NCBI GenBank assembly: GCA_946902985.2
Contig: OX336388.2
Coordinates: 228,517,467 to 228,581,466 of the forward strand
DNA from: Meconema thalassinum
Taxonomy: Eukaryota; Arthropoda; Insecta; Orthoptera; Tettigoniidae
Direction of reading: 5' to 3'
Length of the DNA stretch: 64,000 nucleotides
The notes under the pieces were generated by a model that saw only the letters and a list, made by a program, of their open reading frames with translations, had not been told where the DNA came from and ran no database searches. Shown here piece by piece: positions 1 through 8,910 of this stretch. Position 1 is the first letter of the stretch. Every line of letters begins with the position of its first letter. Made by a program: the position numbers and the translations under genes.

Positions 1-309
1 GGCAAGATCCAACGTACCTGAAGCATTCTGTCTTACTAGATTTTGTCCAGCGACTTGAATGGTACCGTCGCTTGGGTTTAACTCCAGATACTCCGTCTTT
101 TTCACATTCAGACATAGGCCATACTGGGAGAGGCGGTTATTCCAGTCTTCAACTTGACATTGGAGTTTTTCTCGGGTGTCATCTGCAACCATTATATCAT
201 CTGCATACATAAGGGTCCAAGGAACATTCCGTTGCAGGTCACGAATGATGGTGTCCATCACAAGAACAAAAAGGGACGGTGATAGTGCTGAGCCTTGGTG
301 GACGCCGAC
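1..309 (-). pseudogene. LINE reverse transcriptase fragment
   Basis: Read on the minus strand this stretch gives an open frame with two reverse transcriptase landmarks. The first is GVHQGSALSPSLF (motif B region) and the second is YADDIMVAD (the catalytic YADD box). They are followed by the usual thumb-proximal text, including LCLNVKKTEYLELNP. The enzyme would copy element RNA into DNA at a nicked target. The order and spacing of motifs, and the VGVHQGSALSP wording, resemble RTE-type LINEs, but the clade is inferred. The fragment runs off the window at base 1, so its 3' part is not seen. It stops abruptly at about 309, where a different repeat begins, so fingers and motif A are missing here. 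Reverse transcriptase identity is secure; activity is very unlikely. Confidence 0.85.
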
Positions 310-311
310 AT

Positions 312-650
312 TTACTAACTACATTTGTGGAAGCTAAAATTTGCAAGTTAGTTTGATATCGCCATATTAGGTCCAACGTTTGCCGCCAGGTATTGACTGC
401 GATCGCATTTAGTAGCCACGTCCGCAGCTATGTGTCGTGGATGGTAGCATTTGGTAGCAAAAGTAGGAACTACTTGAAAAAATTAATCGCCTGCAATCCT
501 TCTACCTGAATCACAGATAACACACACTTATACACCCATCACAATTAACACCGGTTATCAGACACACACCCAAAGTACACGGGGCTACATGACCACGTTG
601 TCGCAGCCCCTAAACTGAGGAACCAATCAACCAAACTATGGAAGACTTAC
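312..650 (-). repeat. Interspersed repeat REP-1, copy 1
   Basis: Reverse-complemented, this segment matches 38701-39000 over most of its length. Shared blocks include TTCCTCAGTTTAGGGGCTGC, GTGTTATCTGTGATTCAGG and CTACTTTTGCTACCAAATGC. A third, shorter copy lies at about 28170-28300. It has no open frame of note. It abuts the LINE fragment on its left, so it may be an insertion or the untranslated part of a larger element. Confidence 0.75.
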
Positions 651-870
651 AACAATTACATATCAGCATAGAAGACATTCACGACCGCAGAATTTGTAGA
701 GAAAAAAAACAGAAACCAGAAATTTTAATTTAGATCACAACCCAAAAGAAATAGGCGTAAATGGACAGATGAAGAGAAGAGGCCACACAGTGAATCGATG
801 AAAGGTTTTTGGGAAGAAGAAAAGAGCCTCCACCAAAAGCTAGATCTTTGTGTTTTAACGCTCTCCTTAA
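641..870 (+). pseudogene. 3' end of a LINE-B family element
   Basis: LINE-B is a label for one LINE family seen six or more times in this window. Its C-terminus ends in a basic stretch of the type KWTDEEK..HSE.MK.FWEEEK. Here the plus strand reads MEDLQQLHISIEDIHDRR, then after a stop a second frame gives RRKWTDEEKRPHSESMKGFW. The same ending appears at 35668-35770 and 57660-57735. This is the last part of the reverse transcriptase ORF plus the start of the 3' UTR. No catalytic motif remains. The assignment rests on similarity between copies inside the window, not on a database search. Confidence 0.6.
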
Positions 871-956
871 AGTGTTATGTACACAAATAATCAGATTACA
901 ATCAGAGCTGGCTTTGAAATAAGCCTTTTGGACTCATAATCATAATCATGGGGGAC

Positions 957-1632
957 TCAACCAAGTGTACTACGTACGTCTGCTCTAGCTCTATGAATCT
1001 CCACTGCAGAATATGCAGCACCAGTATGGCAGAACTCCGCACACGCCTGGAATGTTGACACCGCTCTCAACGAGACAGGCCGCATTATGACAGGTTGTCT
1101 ACGACCAACTCCAGTTGACAAAATCTACCATCTTGTAGGCATAGCACCTCCGGATATTAGAAGAAGAACAGCGGACGAGGTTGAGAAGAAAAAACAGGAA
1201 AATGATCCTAGGCATCCCATGTTTGGAAGTGAAGCATCACGTCCCAGGTTGAAGTCAAGAAAGAGCTTTCTTCGAGCAACTGAAGCAATTGCAACAACAT
1301 CTTCCGCTCGCCGTATAGAGCTATGGCGAAACAGGACACCTGGAAGTAATGGCCAAAACCGAAAGGAAGAGCCGGCTGCTGGTTTTCAACTACCCTAAGA
1401 GACGTGGAAGACGTTGAACAGACTGCGAACTGGAGTGACGCGGTGCAAACAAAATTTGAAGCGGTGGGGCTACATTACTGAAGATGCAACCTGCGAATGT
1501 GGAGATATTCAAGATGTTGAACACCTCTTGGTCTGCCCGAACTTGCCTGAAGCCTGCACGCTGGATGACCTGGTTTCAGCAAATGCTCGTGCAATCAAGG
1601 CTGCCGAGTTCTGGGCCTCAAAATCGATTTGA
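957..1632 (+). pseudogene. LINE-A (Jockey-like) post-RT C-terminal region
   Basis: The plus strand encodes the region after the reverse transcriptase domain of a Jockey-like LINE. In order: LRTSALAL, a stop, then STAEYAAPVWQNSAHAW..D.ALNETGRIMTGCLR.TP, then after frameshifts near 1370-1415 NRLRTGVTRCKQNLKRWG and the cysteine/histidine cluster CECGDIQDVEHLLVCP. The cluster has the C-x-C-x8-H-x4-C layout seen at the end of many Jockey ORF2 proteins. The same architecture is found in the LINE at 8911-11916 and at 48488-49000. The stop and at least two frameshifts make it a pseudogene. It is truncated at its 5' side, as is typical of target-primed reverse transcription. Confidence 0.85.
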
Positions 1633-1862
1633 TGTCTTCACAATTTGTGTGTGTATTGTGAATATGTTTTGAATTGTAAATAGCTGTATTGTACTGTCCT
1701 GGATACGAAAATATAATATATATACACAAATAATAATAAATAAATGAATAAATAAATAAATAAGTAAATAAATAAAATAAATAAATAAGTCAATAAATAA
1801 ATAAATAAGTAAACAAATAAATAAATACGTAAATAAATAAATGAATAAATAAATAAATAAAG
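1633..1862 (+). repeat. LINE 3' UTR and (TAAA)n tail
   Basis: About 95 bases of AT-rich 3' UTR follow the LINE-A stop codon. From about 1728 to 1862 the sequence becomes an imperfect (TAAA)n microsatellite with occasional TGAA, GTAA and CAAA units. The position directly downstream of the ORF indicates that the simple repeat grew from the LINE tail. Confidence 0.8.
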
Positions 1863-2009
1863 TGGCCCTTAACTCTAGAACGCTAGCGCTAATTGCATCG
1901 TTGTTATCGGTAGCGCTTCGCATCGGTGACGACCACGATTCTAGAAACTGGTAATAAATACCATTTACGTCAACTTCACTCTTCAACTTTCACTCTCTAG
2001 ACTAGCAGA

Positions 2010-2745
2010 ATAGAGATTGTTTTTGAATATTTTTTATTTTAATTTTTTTAATTTTGACTAATTCTTTCTTTATTTATTAATTTATTTTGGAATTTTTGAG
2101 CTGGATTTCACTAATTTCAACTTTTACGTATTTTGACTACTTTCAAATTGTTGTGTTTTTAGATTTCAAGTACGGTACGGTAACTTACCCAGTTTCAATT
2201 GCTTTTTTTTCTTAACTTTTTGAGCCTTTTTTTCGACAAATTCTGACTAATTTTGATTGATTTTGTTTTTTATTTGAATTTGACTTGATTTATTAATTTA
2301 TTTATTGCCTTTTTAGCTGTTTTTCACTAATTTTGTGAATGTTCTATTTTTGTATTTTGTCTAATTTGTTTGTGTTTTTATTTAATTTTTGAGCAGTTTT
2401 CATTAATTTTCAATGTTTCTTTTTGTATTTTTTCTAATTTTGAATTTTGTGTTTTTATTAAATTATTTTTTTGGTTTCTTTTTTTTCGAGCTTTCTTGAT
2501 AAATTTTGATTAATTTTCAATGTGTTTGGGGGTTTTATGGATTTTGTCTAGTTGTTTATTTATTTATTATTTTGAAATTTATAGCTGGTTTTCACTAATT
2601 TTAACTTATTGTAAGAGATTTTATTTTTTAATCTTTTTGGTATTTTGACAAATTTAGATTTTTGCGTTTTAGATTTTAAGACTTATTTTGATTTTGTGGA
2701 TTTTGACTTATTTAGATATTTTTGTGTTGTTTTTTTTTTGGGGGG
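2010..2745. repeat. T-rich degenerate repeat block
   Basis: About 735 bases in which the plus strand is dominated by T, with C rare. Loose repetitions of TTTTGACTAATTTTGA-like and TTTGTGTTTTTA-like words recur throughout. It ends in a T run followed by G runs at about 2731-2757. No open frame or paired partner was seen. It may be a decayed minisatellite or a long poly-A-like tail of a minus-strand retroelement. Confidence 0.55.
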
Positions 2746-3211
2746 GGGCGGGGGTGGTTCACTAATTTGCATTGTATTTTAGGACTGCCAAACACTTGTG
2801 GCGATTGGACAAAGTGAGGAGTGTGGGAAGCAGAAGTGCGTCCCGTTTTCGTAGCGGAGACAGACCGATAAACAACCAGCTACAAAATGAAACTTACTCA
2901 AACCATTGTTGCTTTCATAATTCTTTCTATAAAATGTTAAAAAATATTGATTTGAGTTTCCTCAATATAAAAGTTAAGTAATTACGATTAATAATTAATA
3001 ATGTGGAAATGTGTGATATCAATTTCGAAGTGCAATGTATAACACCCAGTTTTAAAAACGAAAAGTCCAAAAATAACTTTAAGCCTGCGATATATAAGGG
3101 AAAAGATGAAGATCAGGATATACGAAGGACCAAATTTTGAAATATGGATACGGTTTCTGTTAATTATGAACACAGGAGCAGTAACGATTTAAGTGAATCG
3201 AGTCGAAGAAA

Positions 3212-3262
3212 GACATGCCGTCCGTGCGCCTTTTAAGCGTACGCTGGGTAAACCATTAAATA
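3212..3262 (+). repeat. Short dispersed repeat, copy 1
   Basis: The 50-base block GTCCGTGCGCCTTTTAAGC..TACGCTGGGTAAAC.ATTAAA recurs at 12014-12061 with only a few changes. Its role is unknown. Here it lies just upstream of the 252-bp array. Confidence 0.7.
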
Positions 3263-3294
3263 TATATAGGCCTATACTGTATACTATGAGTGTA

Positions 3295-3742
3295 AGAATT
3301 AAAACTCAGCAATTCTTCTGGGTTTGTGCCGTGTCTTGTGTGGGGGTTTCGCCTAGGACACAACGCTGGCTTATCGGAGGGGTCTTGGTGTCCCCGCCCG
3401 GCCCTCCTCAGGAGTAGCGAACTGCGCGCTACCTCCCTTTATATGGAGTGCAACTGCACTACTTAACTGCGAGAACTAAAAGCTCAAGCAGCCTTAACCT
3501 CCCTATGAAGGCTTCCAAAAAGATGCTATATGGCTTTCACGGCCAGTGAATTAAAACTCAGCAATTCTTCTAGGTTGGTGCCGTGTCTTGTGTGGGGTTC
3601 CGCCTAGGACACCAAGCTGGCTCATCGGGGGGCTCTTGATGTCCCCGCCAGGATCCCCACAGGAGTAACGAACTGCGCGCTAACTCCCTTTATATAAAGT
3701 GCAACTACACTACTTAACTGCGAGAACTAAAAGCTCAAGCAG
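3295..3742 (+). repeat. 252-bp tandem array, left segment (about 1.8 units)
   Basis: CAGCAATTCTTCT occurs at 3307 and 3559, a spacing of 252. Units contain GTGCCGTGTCTTGTGTGGGG, CCGAACTGCGCGCTA-like text and TTTATATGGAGTGCAACT. The array breaks off inside a unit after CTCAAGCAG at 3742 and resumes at 6116 with the same bases, so the two segments were once continuous. Confidence 0.9.
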
Positions 3743-5823
3743 TGGGTAGATTATAGGCTAGGGAATAACCCACCCACCAAGGGAAGATGATTAAGAGAAG
3801 GAAGTAGATTTGGGATTGGAAAAGAAGGATAGAAGAATAGGAGGAGAGTCCCACAAAAGTTATTAATTTGACTTTTAATCCATTTAGAAGCGGTTGCCAC
3901 CGCAAATATGTGCTCGGATACCTAAAGTGGCTACGAGCTTGGTCGAAGCTGACGGGAACCGCAGCTAAGGCTTGGGCAGTTTGCCAGAGAGAGGCTTTAG
4001 TGTGTTTCCTTCCAAGCACGAATAAAAGTACTATAGGGAAGGGTGATAATCTGGCCAGACAGATAGTAAACGATTTATTGTATATGAACGAGGGCATAAA
4101 CCTAGGAAGAGCTAGGAAAGCCAGGATCCTGCCTAACTGTAGTATCAGAGAAATGATGAATCCAAAAACAAATATTTAATTTATTTAACAATGCAGGAAG
4201 TTTGAGGAAATTAACAATTATGCAATATAATTTTAATAAACATAGTTCATTTGAACTTTTTAACAAATAGGGTCGCAGACCTCTCAACATTAAACGGTTG
4301 CTCCAGGCAATTGACAATTTAAAAGGTTTCAAACCTTACATGTTTCTAAAATTTTTATAAGAGTTAAACCAATAAACAATGAAATAATTAAAGCTTGAAC
4401 GTGACTTGGAGTACAAAAAGTGTACCTTAAGAAATTCTTGAGAGAATGTTCTAGAGAAAATGACAACTTTGAAAATGACGATAATAACAACGTGAAAAAT
4501 AACATAGAAGTTCCTACAACTTCTTATATTTATACAGAATTAATATATGAGAATTATACAAAAAGGGCAGGTCACTTACAGTGAAACCTGGAGAAAGTGA
4601 AAAGGAAGTTTCTAGACTTCCTATGTTTAATTAGGAATCACGAGAAAAATGGGGCAGTTTCCATTTCGGGAAACCTGAACATGACTCGCTCAAGAGTTTA
4701 GAGAATTGTTTTCCCTGATTATGGGAAAGGAACAACGTGAATTTAAAACTTGTATCACACAAGCAATTATGCAGAATTTACTTAATGTTAAACTAGCAAA
4801 GTTGGAAGGGCACCTCGTGAGTGACACCTTATAGAGAAGTTTCAATTTTATAAATAATGGTTGTTAGTAGAAGGTTAAGGAAAGATCATTGGGATATAGG
4901 ATCAATGTTCATGGCCGTATTTAATATAACCGGACGATCGCGACGCGGTAGAAACGTGGAGAAAGCACTGTTTATCACTGTAATCTATGAAGATGGATTC
5001 AAAGTTCACTATAGAAACACTAAAGTTCATGAAAAAGAAAGTTATTGCAATTATGGAAAGAACTGATTGCACTATATAGATGAGAGTCTATTTCTTGAAA
5101 AAGTTGTAATTTACAAATAAATGCGCCATAGAAATTTCCAGAGGTTCCAGCGGTGGAAGAAAGTTAGCTATTGCAAAAATTTATAAGGAAGATTCCTCAT
5201 TTTAACTAGCATTTTCACAGTGCGTGAACAATACTTGACGACAAGACTCGCAGATAGAGAACAAGGTCTAGAAGGTTCCAGAACGACCTTAGCAGAAAAT
5301 GGGGTTGAGAAAATCCAACGGAGGAAATAGTTTTATAATTATAGGCAGTGGGTATTAGATAATATCCCACGTAGCGAGAGGATTTCTCGTTTGAATCGCT
5401 TAAGAAAAGCTCTTTTGTTTTAGTAAGGTTGGCTTATACAAGTAAAAGCTCAACATGGCAAAACCCACGAAGAATGATTATTGCCCCAAGTAAATAATTT
5501 CACACTGCCTATAATTAAAAGCACTTGGAAGTTAAAACCATGAAGATGAGGTTAAAACTTTTTTAAAAATGGTACTTATCTCGATTTCATGTTGAAGTCG
5601 GAGTTCCTTATGAAGACTATCTAGCCAACATGGCGTGGAATAGTGTGTGCCTCTTGGTTTGAGGAGGCAAGCTCGAGCGGAGCTTTGACTGAACGAGTCA
5701 ACTGCAGACGGAGAAGTGAAAGCAGCTCAACGGAGCACGGAGAGACCACGGAAGGGGAAAGAGTGGGGGGAGGAAACAAAAGGTATACATATCAGCATAA
5801 CCAACTTAAATACAACAAAATAA

Positions 5824-5994
5824 TCTTCTTTTGCTGAGCTGGTCTTCAAAGAGTTGACAACAGTATCTGGTAGCCAAATGGATATGGAATTCCTCTTGCG
5901 CGAGGAAGAGTTAAAGAGCTTCAGAGATTTGTTGTTATATGACGCTAGGTGGGTCACAGAATATATATCTGGAACAGACTCATACAAAATATAA
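5824..5994 (+). other. Short open frame with protein-like composition, function unknown
   Basis: A 56-codon plus-strand frame without a required start. It includes VFKELTTVSGSQMDMEFLL and REEELKSFRDLLLYDARWV. The amphipathic, charged composition looks more like real protein than the other frames in this insert. It is bounded by stops and I recognise no family. It could be a remnant of the element's own coding region. Confidence 0.25.
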
Positions 5995-6093
5995 GAGACC
6001 TGAACCCCTAAGAGAGAACAGAAGATCACTGTTGGTGTCTGACAAAAAGGAAGGAAAGAACGTGCAAAAGCATTCAAAATTATAATCTCAGGT

Positions 6094-6112
6094 ACCGTGC
6101 ATTCCAAGAATG
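6094..6112. other. Perfect hairpin at the insertion's right end
   Basis: GTGCATTC and GAATGCAC are exact reverse complements separated by CAA. The hairpin lies within 10 bases of the right boundary of the 3743-6115 insertion. Confidence 0.8.
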
Positions 6113-6115
6113 CAC

Positions 6116-7645
6116 CAAGCAGCCTTAACCTCCCTACGAAGGCTTCCAAAAAGATGCTATATTGGCTTTCACGGCCAGTGAATTAAAACTCAGCAATTCT
6201 TCTAGGTTGGTGCCGTGTCTTGTGTGGGGTTCCGCCTAGGACACCAAGCTGGCTCATCGGGGGGCTCTTGATGTCCCCGCCAGGACCCCCACAGGAGCAA
6301 CGAACTGCGCGCTACCTCCCTTTATATGGAGTGCAACTACACTACTTAACTGCGAGAACTAAAAGCTCAAGCAGTCTGAACCTCCCTATGAAGGCTTCCA
6401 AAAAGATGCTATATTGGCTTTCACGGCCAGTGAATTAAAACTCAGCAATTCTTCTAGGTTGGTGCCGTGTCTTGTGTGGGGTTCCGCCTAGGACACCAAG
6501 CTGGCTCATCGGGGGGCTCTTGATGTCCCCGCCAGGACCCCCACAGGAGTAACGAACTGCGCGCTAACTCCCTTTATATAAAGTGCAACTACACTACTTA
6601 ACTGCGAGAACTAAAAGCTCAAGCAGCCTTAACCTCCCTACGAAGGCTTCCAAAAAGATGCTATATTGGCTTTCACGGCCAGTGAATTAAAACTCAGCAA
6701 TTCTTCTAGGTTGGTGCCGTGTCTTGTGTGGGGTTCCGCCTAGGACACCAAGCTGGCTCATCGGTGGGCTCTTGGTGTCCCCGCCAGGACCCCCACAGGA
6801 GCAACGAACTGCGCGCTACCTCCCTTTATATAAAGTGCAACTACACTACTTAACTGCGAGAACTAAAAGCTCAAGCAGCCTTAACCTCCCTATGAAGGCT
6901 TCCAAAAAGATGCTATATTGGCTTTCACGGCCAGTGAATTAAAACTCAGCAATTCTTCTAGGTTGGTGCCGTGTCTTGTGTGGGGTTCCGCCTAGGACAC
7001 CAAGCTGGCTCATCGGGGGGCTCTTGATGTCCCCGCCAGGACCCCCACAGGAGTAACGAACTGCGCGCTAACTCCCTTTATATAAAGTGCAACTACACTA
7101 CTTAACTGCGAGAACTAAAAGCTCAAGCAGCCTTAACCTCCCTACGAAGGCTTCCAAAAAGATGCTATATTGGCTTTCACGGCCAGTGAATTAAAACTCA
7201 GCAATTCTTCTAGGTTGGTGCCGTGTCTTGTGTGGGGTTCCGCCTAGGACACCAAGCTGGCTCATCGGTGGGCTCTTGGTGTCCCCGCCAGGACCCCCAC
7301 AGGTGCAACGAACTGCGCGCTACCTCCCTTTATATAAAGTGCAACTACACTACTTAACTGCGAGAACTAAAAGCTCAAGCAGCCTTAACCTCCCTATGAA
7401 GGCTTCCAAAAAGATGCTATATTGGCTTTCACGGCTAGTGAATTAAAACTCAGCAATTCTTCTAGGTTGGTGCCGTGTCTTGTGTGGGGTTCCGCCTAGG
7501 ACACCAAGCTGGCTCATCGGTGGGCTCTTGGTGTCCCCGCCAGGACCCCCACAGGAGTAACGAACTGCGCGCTATCTCCCTTTATATAAAGTGCAACTAC
7601 ACTACTTAACTGCGAGAACTAAAAGCTCATGCAGACTTAACCTCC
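6116..7645 (+). repeat. 252-bp tandem array, right segment (about 6 units)
   Basis: CAGCAATTCTTCT occurs at 6191, 6443, 6695, 6947, 7199 and 7451, always exactly 252 apart. Units differ by scattered substitutions, for example TCGGGGGGCTCTTGATG versus TCGGTGGGCTCTTGGTG. The alternation of these two variants suggests an ancestral 504-bp dimer. Because 252 is a multiple of three, the same 72-codon frame recurs in alternate units; this is a by-product of the period and not evidence of a gene. The array ends near 7645. Confidence 0.95.
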
Positions 7646-7824
7646 ATTTCTTCCAACAATCTCCTTTCAGTGAAAATTTCAATTACAGCACTAGCTTCAG
7701 AGTGAGTTTACGTGCTAGCGAGCGACCCTATCATCCCAGCTTTGGCCAGCATCAAACTGTCGAGTCGTGTCGAGTTAAGACTTCAGAGATGAGTATATGT
7801 GTTTGGAGTTTCGCTTTACACCTC
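7646..7824. other. Unassigned sequence
   Basis: Between the end of the 252-bp array and the first H copy I see no gene, repeat pair or motif. Confidence 0.4.
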
Positions 7825-8910
7825 GGCCTTTTAGCCTATTTTTATTTAAGATCACCTTTTGTCCGTGTGTGTGTATGTGTGTGTGTGTGGGTGTGCGCGA
7901 TTTCAATGAAACTTGGTAAGGTCATAGTAATATTTTGTCCGACCCTGACCCTTGAAATTTTATTAAGACTCACCTATCCAACATGGCGGCTGTGCGAAAT
8001 ATTTCGCCAGCATTCTATATCTCCGAAACTGTTACTGATATCACCCTGAAATTTTGTACAATGATAAAGGGAATTGCTAGAAGTTCGCCCAAGAGACTTT
8101 CAAATACCCGTTAACCTCAAAACGAACATGGTGGGAGGTGCAACATTTAAATAGACTTTTCTTGCGATTTAACCATACGAACGCAGTAAAACTTAGTGCA
8201 GAAAAAGCACCGACAACTAATTTAGTTCAATTGTTTACATAACCTCAAGATGGCGGCTGTGCGAAATTTAAAAATTAAGTTTTCATTTCTCGTGTCCTAA
8301 TCATGCGATCGAAGCCAACACTTGAATAATTAACCTACGCAATAATCGTGCATAGCTCTATGGCTTACATAGTATCCAACATGGTGACCATCCGAAATAT
8401 TTAGAAGGTTCTGAATATCTATTACTCTATGACAGCAATCAAACTGAAATTTTGTATGTTGATAGAGGCTATAAACATAAGTTCATCTATGGGACTTTCA
8501 ATAACCTGGTTGGCACAAATTCAACATGGCGGCGACGCGAATTATAAATATTCAAATGGACGTTTCTCAAGATTTTATCATCCGTGCGCCGTGAAACCTG
8601 GTACGGTATATGCTTATATACATTTCAATCCACTAGCATCTAATTTATTTCAATTGTTTTTATAACCACAAGATGGTGGCTGTGCAAAATTTTTAAATTT
8701 CGTTTTTTTTTCTTGAGTCCCAATCATGCGATTGAAGAGTGAATACTACACCTAAACAATAATTTCGATAGTATATAACTGTAAGGACCATATATATAAA
8801 ATTCCAACCTGGTGACTAACCAAAATATACAAAATACACATGTTGGCCTCCTAGACGGTTCTTAATATCTACGATTCTATTACAACAATCAGACTGAAAA
8901 TTTGTATGTT
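7825..8910 (+). repeat. Family H repeat, copy 1, left part
   Basis: Family H is a label for repeats that begin near TTTTTAGCCTACTTTT, contain a TG/CTGT-rich microsatellite, carry several ATGGCGGC-type words and end near TTCACGGAACTACTTGTTT. This copy shows the start at about 7828, a (GT)n tract at 7864-7900, and ATGGCGGC-type words near 7983, 8250, 8526 and 8673. It is interrupted at 8910 by a LINE and resumes at 11917. Confidence 0.75.

Larger units (their letters stand above)
3743..6115. mobile_element. 2.37-kb insertion of unknown class inside the 252-bp array
   Basis: The insertion is defined by its empty site. CAAGCAG ends at 3742 on the left and recurs at 6116-6122 on the right, while intact array units read CAAGCAGCCTTAACC. 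This gives an apparent 7-bp target duplication. The insert begins TGGGTAGATTATAGG and ends in a hairpin, GTGCATTC-CAA-GAATGCAC. I found neither inverted nor direct terminal repeats between its ends. A partly similar word, AGTGGGTATTAGATAATATC, lies at about 5347. Open frames inside are short and unrecognised; the longest plus-strand one (3868-4179, 103 codons) has no motif I know. The class remains open: a non-autonomous element or a decayed retroelement are both possible. Confidence 0.6.

Noticed and set aside
1618..1986. 122-codon minus-strand frame rich in leucine, isoleucine and phenylalanine
   Set aside because: It is the complement of the (TAAA)n tail and not a membrane protein.
3868..4179. 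103-codon frame in the unknown insertion
   Set aside because: No recognisable domain and an equally long antisense frame overlaps it. Kept only as part of the insertion description.
3743..6115. LTR retrotransposon
   Set aside because: No direct terminal repeats, no protease, integrase or polymerase motifs and no convincing primer-binding site. It begins with TG, but the right end does not give a CA with a 4-6 bp TSD.
5727..6149. 140-codon minus-strand frame
   Set aside because: It crosses the right boundary of the insertion into array DNA, so it cannot be an original gene of either.
6220..7446. Repeated 72-codon frames in the 252-bp array
   Set aside because: 252 is divisible by three, so any open frame in a unit recurs. 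Substitutions are not biased towards silent sites by eye, and alternate units close the frame.
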